DNA from: Zygnema cylindricum
Taxonomy: Eukaryota; Streptophyta; Zygnematophyceae; Zygnematales; Zygnemataceae
Assembly (NCBI GenBank): GCA_037447655.1
Contig: JBBHKE010003201.1
Span: forward strand, 1 to 64,000
Reading direction: 5' to 3'
Length of the DNA stretch: 64,000 bases
Every line of letters begins with the position of its first letter. Positions within the stretch are counted from its first letter, which is position 1. Positions 44,641 through 56,545 of the stretch are shown one piece after another. A program made the translations under genes and the position numbers. The notes below the pieces were generated by a model. It worked only from the letters and a program-made list of their open reading frames with translations. It was not told the origin of the DNA and ran no database searches.

Positions 44641-46623
44641 TATGTACCTTTTAAAATGCATATAAAAAAAAGTAATCTTGAAACGGTCCTCCGTCGCGCT
44701 ATTTTTGGCAACGCTCTTTGTCACACTATTTTTGGCAAAGGAAATTTTTCATGTTTGAAAACAAAAACCCTAAGAAACGAGTTGGCGTAAAAGACTGGTG
44801 TTTGCAAAAAGTACAAAAGTTCTGTCGTATTATGACTTGGTACGCATGTATACGGTACGCAAGTGAAGATTTGAAGTGAAATTTGTTAGTGTGAAATTTT
44901 TTAAAAGATTTTGAATATCCTGTCAAAATCCTGATGGTGCCACTCAATGTTTAACACCTGGGTTACAGACTCTTCGTGATGGAACATCGACACAATAAAC
45001 CAGACCGATCACAATAAACCCGGCCGGTAGAGTTGGCCGTATGATTATAGAAACGACTGATGGAACTTGACCCTTAAACTGAAAATTGGACAAGTGTGTA
45101 CGGAGAAAAGAAGTTTTAAGTGGTAAAAAATACATTGACACTACACCGCGAATAGCTATTAGGGTCAATCACGCTAATTCGCAGCCCCTAAATTTTTACC
45201 CAAGCTCTTTATTAGAATGATTAAGTCTATTTAAAAAAACCCTAAAAAACAGATTAGAGTGACTGATTTCCTTAAATATTTGTTAACGTTAATAGCGATT
45301 CGTGGTGTAGTAGCGATTCACGGTGTAGACCGAAAAATATATCGAATATCGGCAAGCTCAATAAATATCGTGTAGGTTAAAGTAGGAGGTTACCGATACA
45401 ACACCATTTGTTGGTCGTTTTTCTCTTGTACTTTTAAAACTGTACCGATGTCGAACGGATGCTTCAGTAGGTGTGAGCGTTAAACCCTGCCGTCGCTGTC
45501 ATGTACCGGAAGCAGCCAAAGTAGTAGATTGCCCGTACACCAAAAAACCCACACAACCCTTCTCAAATCTCTCACGTGCGAAAGGGCCAACACCTAACCT
45601 GTCTCTGTTGACCTAAAAGTCTAAAACTATACCAGGTCACATTCATCCGCTAATGTTTTTTTCCTCGTTTCTTTTTCTTTTTCTTTCTTTATTTTTCTCT
45701 TTTTTTTTTTTTTTTTTCCTCATTTCTCTCGGAGAGGCATTCTGCTAAAGCAATCGTTTTTGAAGATAAGTGTGAGTTTTTGGCCAAGTTTACTTTCATG
45801 TGATTCTTTATTATCTAAAAAGTATTTAGATTTATTTTCTTTCACCTTTTATAAAATGTACAGTTAAAACAACGTTTATCTGTCTGGATTTAAAAACCCA
45901 CCAACTATAGCTTTGAGATATGCAAAATTTCCAAAGAAGAAATTTCCTTTAGGAATTTTTCACTACGGTCTGGTGCACTTCCTGTCGCTGTGTTCAGTTT
46001 TATACAATCGTTTTTTTTTTATTATAAATAGTGGAAAACAAGTTTTTAACAATACTTCTTCCTTCTTTGATAATAAAATCATGCATAGCATATATTACGT
46101 GTAGCATAAAATGTTTCCATTACTATTTACTGTTAATCCTAATTGTAATCCTGGATTTCGCCACATGTATGCACTTCTTCATAAGTTTTTTAGCCAAAAA
46201 AGATATGTTTCTATCGTGCTGTAGATCTGCATGGGAATTTTTTTTATCATAAATGAAAGATAAAAAATGGCTTTTCTGTGTACGATTCACAAAACCACAG
46301 ATAGCTCAAAATAAACTGGGATCTGCATCAATCGAAACCCTAATTTCGAATCTAAATAGCCGGGAGAGCGAAATCTTACGCAAACAGGCGGTTAAAGTGT
46401 GAAGGGTGAATCTGAACCAGCCACAAAAAACTGATGAGTTTATGACTACTTTAGTGCTCAATAGATTCAAAGATGGATTTTGTCGAGTTCAATCGTTCCA
46501 AATTTTAGAAGGTACTACTCGGAAATTCTACCCGCAATTATATATATTATGATTATAATTATTTATATTTTTAATAATTTATTTTTTTGAAAAATATACG
46601 TATTAGAAAAGTTTGTTAGGATA
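44641..46623. other. Spacer of unit 1 between R1 copies
   Basis: About 2 kb with no gene recognised. It contains the MITE-like inverted repeat at 45140-45311 and a T-rich run at 45655-45720. It is almost identical to 52641-54621. Confidence 0.6.
45140..45311. mobile_element. Small inverted-repeat element (possible MITE), unit 1
   Basis: Terminal arms ACTACACCGCGAATAGCTAT (45140 onward) and its imperfect complement ending at 45311 (TAGCGATTCGTGGTGTAGT) are 22 bases with two mismatches, enclosing about 130 bases. No clear target duplication, so the class is open. Confidence 0.5.
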
Positions 46624-47770
46624 AGAATTCTAAGCCACGAGGTAGCCACTAAGCTCTCGGGTCTTCAACGTATTCTTTACAAGAGTTATCTCAAAGGAAA
46701 GCAACGAAGCAAAATAAATACTTCCAACCAAACCAATGGTCAAAAGGGCACTTTTCCAAGACAACCGAAATGCCACACAAATAAATACACTCAAACAAAC
46801 CGACTAGCATTCCCGATTACGTTGCAGCCCAATACAAGATGCCACGCCTCAAGCCTCCACTCCACCAATCGCCAAAAAGAGAAATTTGGAGGGAAACCTT
46901 CCGGACTTGGCTGAAGCCTTGTGGATTAAAAACAAGGGAGAACACAATGAGAGAAAAATCCGTACGCTAACTAGCATCTATCACTAGCTAACAAGAGGAT
47001 AAAGAAATAATGGGCAATCGGTGGCAAGGAGGTAGCAAGGAAACTGCTCCGTTGCCAAGAGAAAATTATTGTCCGAAAACTAAACTCTCTAAGTCTGAGA
47101 ATTAGACTAAGTAGAAGCTAAGCTACGCCTAACTTGAAGCTAGCCTACGTCTAACCTATTTTACATGAAAAAAAACTACTTAGATGTTGGCATATAGGCG
47201 GCCAACATCGTCTACCGAATGTCTAACAAAATCCACAATCCAAGGGTAAAAACCCTCCCTATCAAAGTGTGTGCGTGAACCTACGTGGGTTCACGACCTA
47301 AATGGGCACCAATGAGAAAGCGCCAACAAAACGTCCATCGTACATATAATTCGTACGTCGCGAAAGTCCACTTGAGGTGAAAAAGAAACAACGAAATTGA
47401 AGGTACAGGTGAAACTAAAAGTACATAGGAAATGCAAAGTACAAATGAAATCCACGATCTTACTCTAAAATCGCGTACCTAAGAAATGAAACGAAACAAA
47501 AGTAGGCACAAAATTAGTATGTATTCAATTAAACGTGTACGCGAATCGCGTTCACGTCACAAAAAAATGAACAAACGTGAGCCCCCACATGCAAACAAAA
47601 CTCATATATGCGTGCCGAAATATAGTGCGTGCGTGCATAATATCGTGTGCGCATGCATGATATCGTGCGCGCGCGTCGAATACCTCCCATGCGTCCACAA
47701 TATCTTGCGTGCGTGCAAAATATCGTGCACGCATGTCACCGATACCATGCGGCATGATAATCTTCGCCTT
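46624..47770. repeat. R1 repeat, copy 3
   Basis: It starts AGAATTCTAAGCCACGAGG and ends GCGGCATGATAA. It is closest to copy 1 (shared stretch 38470-38880 and 47270-47690). Confidence 0.8.
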
Positions 47771-47799
47771 TCCGTGACCATACCAGGACCTTTCTCCAA

Positions 47800-47970
47800 C
47801 GTCATACAAAAAAGTAGAATTCTTCGTAGAAACCAAATCGTGCACAAAATAAAATTAGATCTCCCAACATTTCCCCTATTTTGACATAATTCTTCGAGGT
47901 TAGGCAAGCCGGCGTGTACTCCAATTCTGCGGAACTTAGGGCAACCACTTGTTGTTGGCACGATCCCTAC
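47800..47970 (-). pseudogene. Scrap of copia RNase H
   Basis: Minus strand: SCQQQVVALSSAELEYTPAC, then LTSKNYVK. It matches the copia RNase H block with the second acidic residue (V-A-L-S-S-A-E-x-E-Y). It belongs to a different copia lineage from A-D, which read QKVVAQST here. Confidence 0.6.
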
Positions 47971-48099
47971 AAAAAAAAAAATGAGTATCCGGACATTAAA
48001 TTTAAAGAGTCAAAATCGCCTCCAAATAACAAGAGCGCTACCTGCATCTAGAAACCAAGGCACTTCAAAGATTTCAAACTAGATTTTGTATTGAATCTC

Positions 48100-48395
48100 A
48101 TTTCAACCATAGGAGCCAGATAGCAAAATATTCATTTCACAACCTCTCAATGAGACTTTGTTGGTGCTTACTGATATCAAAAAACCATTGAAATGACCAT
48201 CAAGATATTTGGCAAACGTCAATGTGATCTCTAATTGAAGCCAATTCATTATGATAATAGTGGAGAGTTTGTCTTTTTTGAGAGATATTGAAACAAGCGA
48301 GGAACTCAACAACAATTTAGGACACCTTATCCTTTGGAATCTAACGATGTTGCTAAGAATAGTAAGAACTCTACAAGAGGTGGTGAGGGCTATTC
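48100..48395 (+). pseudogene. Scrap of copia integrase core, unit 1
   Basis: Plus strand: PIHYDNSGEFVFFERY, a decayed D-N-G-G-E-F block, then QQFRTPYPLESNDVA (family R-Q-F-T-T-P-Y-x-P-Q-x-N-G-V-A) and, after a frameshift, RTLQEVVRAI (family R-T-L-x-E-M-x-R-x-M). The TTTTGGGCA array begins directly after this segment. The same scrap is at 56250-56545. Confidence 0.7.
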
Positions 48396-48966
48396 ATTTT
48401 GGGTATTTTGGTCATTTTGGTCATTTTGGGCCTATTGGTCATTTGGTCAATTCAACTATTTTGGTAATTCTGGTAATTTTGGGCATTTTGGGCGTTTTGA
48501 TCATTTTAGGCATTTTGGTCATTTTGGGCATTTTGGGCATTTTGGGCATTTTGGGCAATTTGGGTATTTTGGGCATTTTGGGCATTTTGGGCATTTTGGG
48601 CATTTTGGGTATTTTGGGTATTTTGGGCCATTTTGGCAATTTGGGTATTTTGGGCAGTTTAGGCATTTTGGGCATTTTGGGTATTTTGGGCATTTTGGGT
48701 ATTTTGGGCATTTTGGGCATTTTGGGCAATTTGGGCATTTTGGGCATTTTGGGCATTTTGGGCATTTTGGGTATTTTGGGCATTTTGGGCATTTTGGGCA
48801 TTTTGGGCATTTTGGGTATTTTGGGCATTTTGGGCATTTTGGGCATTTTGGGCATTTTGGGCATTTTGGGCATTTTGGGCATTTTGGGCATTTTGGGCAA
48901 TTTGGTTATTTTCGGCATTTTGGGCAATTTGGATATTTTGGGCATTTTCGGCATTTTGGGCATTTT
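48396..48966. repeat. TTTTGGGCA minisatellite, about 63 units, unit 1
   Basis: A 9-bp unit with few variants (GGTA, GGCC, CAA) spans about 570 bases. Because 9 is a multiple of three, frames stay open on both strands (GHFGHFG, LGILGIL, MPKMPK); these are not genes. Confidence 0.95.
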
Positions 48967-48970
48967 TGAA

Positions 48971-49817
48971 CGAGATCAAACATGACCGATAGCGGGTCAC
49001 ATAAAATAATTGTTTCCCCACGGTCTAGCTAGGACCGCCGCTCGAGCTTCCACGGCATACTGATAGGGAATGATAGGGAATCTTGGGGATAGTGGGAAAT
49101 AGCTCATCCCTATTAACATCTAACAGTGTTGGGACAGCCGCCTGGGAGGGGACTTCTACCTGGCCAATGACCTCAGGTACTCCAGCAAACGGGGAAGCGT
49201 TCTCCGTCATCGCTAAAATTGGTATCATTTTTGCGAGTATAGAGGGTGAGGGCCGAACCACTCAGGCATCGACCAAGAAGATAGAAGGCTACACGAAGGT
49301 CGAACTTGTCTTGGTAACGAAATACTAAATCCCTCATTTATGTGTCATATAACATGCAGAAAAGGGACAAAGACATAGTGTCTTTTAAAGCAGAAAATCA
49401 AAAACTCATCTTCCTTATGGATCCCTCCGAGGAGGAAGCCATGTCATTAGGAACCAAAGGAACCGGTCGGGCCAAATTTGGACAGGCAAGGAACTCGAAA
49501 GTGAGGGGGTGGGAAAAGATCTCCTCTGAAATGTCTCTTGCGGTACTATCCATGTATGACCTAGAGGAAACCAAGGATGATGATGAAACTGTTGTCAATA
49601 TTAACCAAACTGACAGAAATCTATGGGCCGCGATTGAAACAGGTGCGTTCGTAGTCTCGAAGAAATAAGAAAGATCTGACTGCATTGGACATAAAACTGT
49701 CGCAATGCGGGTTGATCCGGATTGATAACAAAAGTTTTCTGTAACGTCTCTTTCGATTATATCTAGGTTCTCTATCAAGACTCGATGTTGGTATGTAGAA
49801 AAAAGTCGAAATACCAA
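48971..49817 (-). pseudogene. Gypsy-like gag N-terminal part, second copy
   Basis: Near-identical copy of 41220-41985, including RYQDKFDLRVAFYLLGRC and the frame breaks. The frame MASSSEGSIRKMSF at the gag start is also shared. It is cut on its left side by the minisatellite junction, so the zinc-knuckle part is absent here. Confidence 0.65.
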
Positions 49818-50047
49818 AACCTCTACCCTACAAAGAATGGGGCAAGTCCAAAGGGCCAGATTTATAAAAACAAATAGAGAACTATCCAGGCACCTTTTGG
49901 TGTAGATCTACAACGACATTGGTCAAATCTAGCAAAAAGTCGAAATACCAAAACCTCTACCCTGCAAACAATGGGGCAAGGCCAAAGGGCCAGATCTATA
50001 AAAACAAACAGAGAACTATCCAGGCACCTTTTGGTGCAGATCTACAG
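49795..50047. repeat. Two tandem units of about 127 bp in the gag leader of unit 2
   Basis: Both contain AAGTCGAAATACCAAAACC, GGGCCAGAT and CTATCCAGGCACCTTTTGG. Confidence 0.85.
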
Positions 50048-50082
50048 CGGTACAGACATAAAATTGTCTAAACAGTGCCACC

Positions 50083-50565
50083 CACGACAAGATCTATGAA
50101 AAAAAATCCAATCCAGACAGGTACAGGATACCTCAAGGCCACTCACGACCAGATAGCATGCAAGAAAAGTCGGGAAAATGCAAATGCTCAAAAAAAAAGG
50201 TTCGTAACAGAACCAATCCACACCGATCTCCTATACGAGTGTCCAAATTACAAAGGAACGCTCCTGCACCCGCAAGGCATCGTGATACTTACAAATCATC
50301 TTTAATAATCTGGTGATTATCAAACACGGCAAGATCTATGAAAGAAAATCCAATCCAGACAGGTACAGGAAACCTCAAGGCCACTCACGACCAGATAGCA
50401 TGCAAAAAAAGTCAAGAAAATGCAAATGCTCAAAAAGAAAGGTTCCTAACAGAACCAATCCACACCGATCGCCTATACGATTGTCCAAATTACAAAGGAA
50501 CGCTCCTGCACCCGCAAGGCATCGTGATACTTACAAAACATCTTTAAAAATCTGGTGATTATCAA
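50083..50565. repeat. Two tandem units of about 240 bp in the gag leader of unit 2
   Basis: Both start near ATCTATGAAA and contain ATCCAATCCAGACAGGTACA, ACCAGATAGCATGCAA and CACCCGCAAGGCATCGTGAT. Confidence 0.85.
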
Positions 50566-51469
50566 AGGTGAGTCGCGGCTAATCGTCACCGTCGGACTTT
50601 GCAGAGCGCCAAAGCGTGATTCCGCACCACACTCCGAATAACCATGCCTAGAACCACGACTCAACACCCAGGTGATTAGTATCCTGCTCGGGTATTCGTA
50701 TCAGCTTTATGCCACGCTATACCCAACTATAAAGCAGTTATAATTATATGTTGTAATTCGTGCAATTTTAATATATTGAAAATATATATTTACTTTGCTT
50801 GGTTTTATGAGTGATTAAATTTGGAAAAGGATAACGAAAGAGAATATCAAATCCACCACAAACCAAACATCCACTGGCTAGCAAAGGAATTTGCAACAGG
50901 GAAAGAAATATGGAGAAAATTCAAAGAAAAACACAAAGCAAGGTAAAAGTAGGCAAAAAGATTCTCCAAACCCTATCTCCACGCTGTAAAAACCAAAAAT
51001 CTGCGACCAACGATTGGTAATATGCTGACCTAGGGTTAAGGATCCCAAAAAATAAACTCTAAATCCGTACAAACCCTAAATCTGCGGCCAAACCCTAATT
51101 CCGCAGATTAACCCTAAAAAATTGACACAAAATTAGACTTAAATCTGCAAACTAGAAATAGAGTGGCAACAAGATAGAAAGAAAGGATTGAGAGGAAGAA
51201 AGAAAAAGAACAAAAACAATATTTTTTTTTTATATAAAATAAAATTTATAAATTTAATTATTTTTATAATATTTGTATTTCAAAGCAAAATTGAAAATGA
51301 AATGTAAATTGTAAAGAAAATATAAGAGACCAAACTAAAAACCAAAACTGAAAATGAAAGGTGATATTTTTTCTTTTATAAAATAAATTTTATATTTGTA
51401 ATAATTTAATTCAAATAAAAGCTTTTGAAAAAATAAAGCTTTTGAAAGGTTAGGCTTTTGGACAAGAAT
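50566..51469. other. Leader-like region before R1 copy 4
   Basis: No gene recognised. It becomes AT-rich from 51210 and matches 43000-43435. Confidence 0.5.
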
Positions 51470-52640
51470 ACTAAGCCGTCGGATAGCCACTATGCTCCTA
51501 GGTCTTCCATGTATTCTCTACAAGAGTTATCTCAAGAAAGGCAACGAAGCAATAGGAAGCACTTTCAACCAAAAATCAAGAAATTCGGATTTAGTCAAAA
51601 ATGACACTTTACAATAAAACCAAAATGCCACAACAAGAAATACACTCAAGCAAACCGTCCAGCTGTCCGGAGAACAACGGAGCTTGACAGAAGATGCCAC
51701 ACTTTAAGCCTCCACTCCACAAATCGCCAAAAAAACAAGTTTGGAGGGAAACCTTCCGGACTTGGCCGAAGCCGTGTGGACTAAAAACGAGGCAGAATAT
51801 TAGGAGACAAAAATCCTTAGGCTAACTAGCATCTATCAATAGCTAACATGAGGAAAAGAAATAATGGGCAATGGTGGCAAGGAGGAAGCAAGAAAACTGC
51901 TCCTCCGCCAAGAGAAAATTCTTGGTCAACAGCTAAAATTCTCTAAGTTTGAGAATTAGCCTAAGTAGGAGCTACGTTTGGCCTAACCTAAAAAAGCCTA
52001 CGTCTAGCCTACTTTACACGCATGAAACAACTTAAGATGTTGGCCAATAGGCGGCCAACATTATCTGCTGTACCCTTTACAAAATCCACTTTCCGATGGT
52101 AAAAACCCTTCCTAACTACATGTATGCGCGAACCTACATGGGTTTGCGACTTAAATAAATAGAAGGTATCGAAGCGTCACCGATACTCTCAAAAATTAAG
52201 ATTCGGCGCCAAACGATACTTCGCGTCGATACTCTTGATATCGCGTTCATACACACGAAACAAAACATATCGCACGAAATGAAACATATCGCAAGAAATG
52301 AAACATATCGCAAGAAACATTCTGGAGATCGCGCTGCGTCGTCCAAACATGAGGGATCGCACGAAATGAAGGGGATCGCACGAAAGTAGTAATATACAGC
52401 CAAACCTGAAAATAAATGAATCGACGTGAAATCGCACGTGCGAACGAAACAACATGAAAGCGTGTGTGCAGGCATAAAATCGTGCGTGCATGCAGAATAC
52501 CGCGCGTGCGTGCAAAATACCGCGCATGCGTGCAAAATACTGCGCGTGCGTGCATTATATTGTGCGCGCACGCCGATATCGCGCGTGCGGGCATGATATT
52601 GTGCGCACTGGCAACCGACACAATGCGGCATGACAATGGT
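51470..52640. repeat. R1 repeat, copy 4
   Basis: Near copy of 43436-44640, with a deletion of about 40 bases near 52350 and an extra 24-bp unit in the alternating block (52455-52610). Confidence 0.8.
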
Positions 52641-54621
52641 ATGTACTTTTCAAAATGCATATAAAAAAAAGTAATCTTGAAATGGTCCTCCGTCGCGCTA
52701 TTTTTGGCAACGCTCTTTCGTCACACAATTTTTGGCAAAGGAATTTTTTCATGTTCAAAACAAGAACCCTAAGAAACGAGTTGGCGTAAAAGACTGGTGT
52801 TTGCAAAAAGTACAAAAGATCTGTCGCATTATGACTTGGTATGCATGTATACGGTACGCAAGTGAAGATTTGAACTGAAATTTGTTAGTGTGAAGATTTT
52901 TAAAAGATTTTGAATATCCTGTCAAAATCCACGTGGTGCCACTCAATGTTTAACACCTGGATTACAAACTCTTCGTGATGGAACATCAACAGAATAAACC
53001 CGACCGATCACAATAAACCCGGCCGGTAGAGTTGGCCGTATGATTATTGAAACGACTAATGGAACTTGACCCTTAAACTGAAAATTGGACAATTGTGTAC
53101 GGAGAAAAGAAGTTTTAAGTGGTAAAAAAAACATTAACACTACACCGCGAATCGCTATTAGGGTCAATCACGCTAATTCGCAACCCCTAAATTTTTACCC
53201 AAATTCTTTATTAGAATGATTAATCTATTTAAAAAAACCCTAAACAACAAATTAGAGTGACTGATTTCCTTAAATATTTGTTAACGCTAAGAGCGATTCG
53301 TGGTGTAGTAGCGATTCACGGTGTAGACCGAAAAATATATCGAACATCGGCAAGCTCAATAAATATCGTGTCAATTAAAGTAGGAGGCTACCGATACAAC
53401 ACCATTTGTCGGTCGTTCGTCTCTTGTACTTCTAAAACCGTACCGCTGTCGAACGGATGCTTCAGTAGGTGTGAGCGTTAAACCTTGCCGTCGCTGTCTG
53501 GTACCGGAAGCAGCAAAAGTAGTAGATTGCCCGTACACCAAAAAACCCACACAACCCTTCTCAAATCTCTCACGTGCGAAAGGGCCAACACCTAACCTGT
53601 CTCTGTTGACCTAAAAGTCTAAAACTATACCAGGTCACATTCATCCGCTAATGTTTTTTTCCTCGTTTCTTTTTCTTTTTCTTTCTTTATTTTTCTCTTT
53701 TTTTTTTTTTTTTTTCCTCATTTCTCTCGGAGAGGCATTCTGCTAAAGCAATCGTTTTTGAAGATAAGTGTGAGTTTTTGGCCAAGTTTACTTTCATGTG
53801 ATTCTTTATTATCTAAAAAGTATTTAGATTTATTTTCTTTCACCTTTTATAAAATGTACAGTTAAAACAACGTTTATCTGTCTGGATTTAAAAACCCACC
53901 AACTATAGCTTTGAGATATGCAAAATTTCCAAAGAAGAATTTTCCTTTAGGAATTTTTCACTACGGTCTGGTGCACTTCCTGTCGCTGTGTTCAGTTTTA
54001 TACAATCGGTTTTTTTTTTATTATAAATAGTGGAAAACAAGTTTTTAATTATACTTCTTCCTTCTTTGATAATAAAATCATGCATAGCATATGTTATGTG
54101 TAGCATAAAATGTTTCCATTACTATTTACTGTTAATCCTCATTGTAATCCTGGATTTCGCCACATGTATGCACTTCTTCATAATTTATTTAGCCAAAAAG
54201 ATATGTTTCTATCGTGTTGTAGATCTGTATGGGAATTTTTTTTATCATAAATGAAAGATAAAAAATGGCTTTCTGTGTACGATTCACAAAACCACAGATA
54301 GCTCAAAATAAACTGGGATCTGCATCAATCGAAACCCTAATTTCGAATCTAAATAGCCGGGAGAGCGAAATCTTACGCAAACAGGCGGTTAAAGTGTGAA
54401 GGGTGAATCTGAACCAGCCACAAAAAACTGATGAGTTTATGACTACTTTAGTGCTCAATAGATTCAAAGATGGATTTTGTCGAGTTCAATCGTTCCAAAT
54501 TTTAGAAGGTACTACTCGGAAATTCTACCCGCAATTATATATATTATGATTATAATTATTTATATTTTTAATAATTTATTTTTTTGAAAAATATACGTAT
54601 TAGAAAAGTTTGTTAGGATAA
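52641..54621. other. Spacer of unit 2 between R1 copies
   Basis: Near-identical to 44641-46623. It holds the inverted-repeat element at 53139-53309. No gene. Confidence 0.6.
53139..53309. mobile_element. Small inverted-repeat element (possible MITE), unit 2
   Basis: Copy of 45140-45311, with arms ACTACACCGCGAATCGCTAT and its imperfect complement. Confidence 0.5.
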
Positions 54622-55793
54622 GAATTCTAAGCCACGAGGTAGCCACTAAGCTCTCGGGTCTTCAACGTATTCTTTACAAGAGTTATCTCAAAGGAAAGCA
54701 ACGAAGCAAAATAAACACTTCCAACCAAACCAAGAAAATCGGATTCGGTCAAAAGGGCACTTTTCCAAGACAACCGAAATGCCACACAAAAAAATACACT
54801 CAAACAAACCGTCTAGCTGTCTGGAGAACGGCGCAGCCCAATACAAGATGCCACTCCTCAAGCCTCCACTCCACCAATCACCAAAAAGACAAATTTGGAG
54901 CGAAACCTTCCAGACTTTGCCTAAGCCGTGTGGATTAAAAACGAGGCATAACACAAAGAGAGAAAAAACCGTACGCTAATTAGCATCTATCACTAGCTAA
55001 CAAGAGGATAAAAAAATAATGGGCAATCGGTGGCAAGGAGGAAGTAAAGAAACTACTCCGCCGCCAAGAGAAAATTCTTGTCCGAAAACTAAAATTCTCT
55101 AAGTCTGAGAATTAGCTTATGTAGGAGCTACGCTAGGTCTAAGCGAAACTAGCCTACGTCTAGCCTACTCTACATGCATAAAACTAATTAAGACGTTGGC
55201 CAATAGGCGGCCAACATTGTCTGTCGTACGCCTAACAAAATCCACCGCCCGAGAGTAAAAACCCTCCCTAAATATATATACGCGCAAACCTACATAGGTT
55301 CGCGACTTAAATATAAAAAATGTATCGAAGCCTCGCCCGGAAATCGCGATTCCCCTCCAAACAATACTCCGCGTCCATACTCTGAAATCCCATGTATACG
55401 CACGAAACGAAGTATACTTCTTGAAATACTCGATATCGAAATACCTGCGCACGAAATGAAAAGTATCGCATGAAATCAGTATGGTTCAACAAACATAATA
55501 AATAAATGAACCGACGCGAAATTTCGCACTTGCAAACGAAACAGCTAGACGTGCGTGCATCAAATCGTGTGTGCATGCATGAAATCCCGCGTGCATGCAT
55601 AAAATCACGCTCGCGTGCCTAAAACCCTGCGTGCATGCGAAATACCGCGCGTGCGTGCAGAATACCACGCGTACGTGCGAAATACCGCTCGTGCATTCAT
55701 AACATCACCCATGCGTGCATTATATTGTGTGCGTCGCGCTTGCGGGCATGATATCGTGCGACCGAGGAACCGACACGACGTGTCATAACATGT
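54622..55793. repeat. R1 repeat, copy 5
   Basis: It starts AATTCTAAGCCACGAGG. Its second half diverges most from the others, and its alternating block (55555-55780) is the longest, with units such as GCGTGCATGCATAAAATC. Confidence 0.75.
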
Positions 55794-55798
55794 ATTAT

Positions 55799-55910
55799 AT
55801 GAGTCGAAATAAACATTGCATCTTGTTGATCACTCATTTTATTTTGCATTCCTCTTTTCATAAAACCGCGCTCATGGAGCAAAGATTTCATCCACCTCAT
55901 CCCTTTTTCA
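55799..55910 (-). pseudogene. Scrap of copia RNase H, A-D family
   Basis: Minus strand: MRWMKSLLHERGFMKRG, then SDQQDAMFIST. It aligns with the L-M-W-V-K-S-L-L...C-D-N-Q-E-A-I block of D and with the eroded block of C. It is in opposite orientation to the LTR fragment beside it. Confidence 0.6.
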
Positions 55911-55955
55911 TCCTAACAAACAAGAATTTCCGGATTGCAGTTCGAATAGCAAGCC

Positions 55956-56197
55956 TGTTGAAATTTAAGTTATTTCTAGGTCTAGAGATTGTAAAATAAA
56001 AAGGCAAAAAGGGGACATTGACAACCTAGCTCTAACTCTTTACTCAAATCCCCACACTTGTCGCAGTCACTTAAGACTTGAAGAGGAGTTAGATCCATGG
56101 CTGCCTAGGCTGTCCAAAGTGGACAGGAAGGCAATTCTTAATAGAGTTATCTAAAAGGTGTGACGGACCCAGGATTTGATCCTGGTACCTGCCGTCC
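55956..56197 (+). repeat. Copia LTR fragment (first 240 bases)
   Basis: It starts TGTTGAAATTTAAG and contains CCCCACACTTGTCGCAGTCA and ATCCATGGCTGCCTAGGC, as in the C LTR at 8372-8440. It ends inside the tRNA-like hairpin, where sequence shared with 48050 begins. Confidence 0.75.
56158..56197 (-). other. Double hairpin of the tRNA-like LTR segment, fully paired
   Basis: The outer stem ACGGAC/GTCCGT and inner stem CCAGGAT/ATCCTGG are perfectly complementary here, while D has CCAAG/CTTGG. Both sides change together. Confidence 0.5.
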
Positions 56198-56249
56198 GTA
56201 GAAACCAAGGCACTTCAAAGATTTCAAACTAGATTTTGTATTGAATCTC

Positions 56250-56545
56250 GTTTCAATCATAGGAGCCAGATAGCGAAATATTCATTTCACAACCTCTCAA
56301 TGAGACTTTGTTGGTGCTTACTGATATCAAAAAACCATTGAAATGACCATCAAGATATTTGGCAAACGTCAATGTGATCTCTAATTGAAGCCAATTCATT
56401 ATGATAATAGTGGAGAGTTTGTCTTTTTTGAGAGATATTGAAACAAGCGAGGAACTCAACAACAATTTAGGACACCTTATCCTTTGGAATCTAACGATGT
56501 TGCTAAGAATAGTAAGAACTCTACAAGAGGTGGTGAGGGCTATTC
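56250..56545 (+). pseudogene. Scrap of copia integrase core, unit 2
   Basis: Same sequence as 48100-48395 with a few substitutions. The array of TTTTGGNCA units again begins after RTLQEVVRAI. Confidence 0.7.

Larger units (their letters stand above)
41215..48970. repeat. Segmental duplication unit 1 (about 7.8 kb)
   Basis: Direct repeat with unit 2. Anchors: gag part 41220/48968, R1 copies 43436/51470 and 46624/54622, copia-integrase scrap plus minisatellite 48100/56250. Some parts are nearly identical (45540-46600 against 53530-54600). The gag leader (42000-43140) is the most rearranged part. Confidence 0.9.

Noticed and set aside
48251-49021. Long open frames on both strands (up to 244 codons) rich in GHFG, LGI or MPK repeats
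   Set aside because: They are translations of a 9-bp minisatellite, open in most frames because the unit is a multiple of three.
49342-49668. 108-codon plus-strand frame (SYNMQKRDKDIVSF...) that resembles a soluble protein
   Set aside because: It is antisense to gag of the gypsy-like element, and the equivalent frame in the first copy (about 41597-41912) is broken. The minus strand carries the recognisable gag motif.
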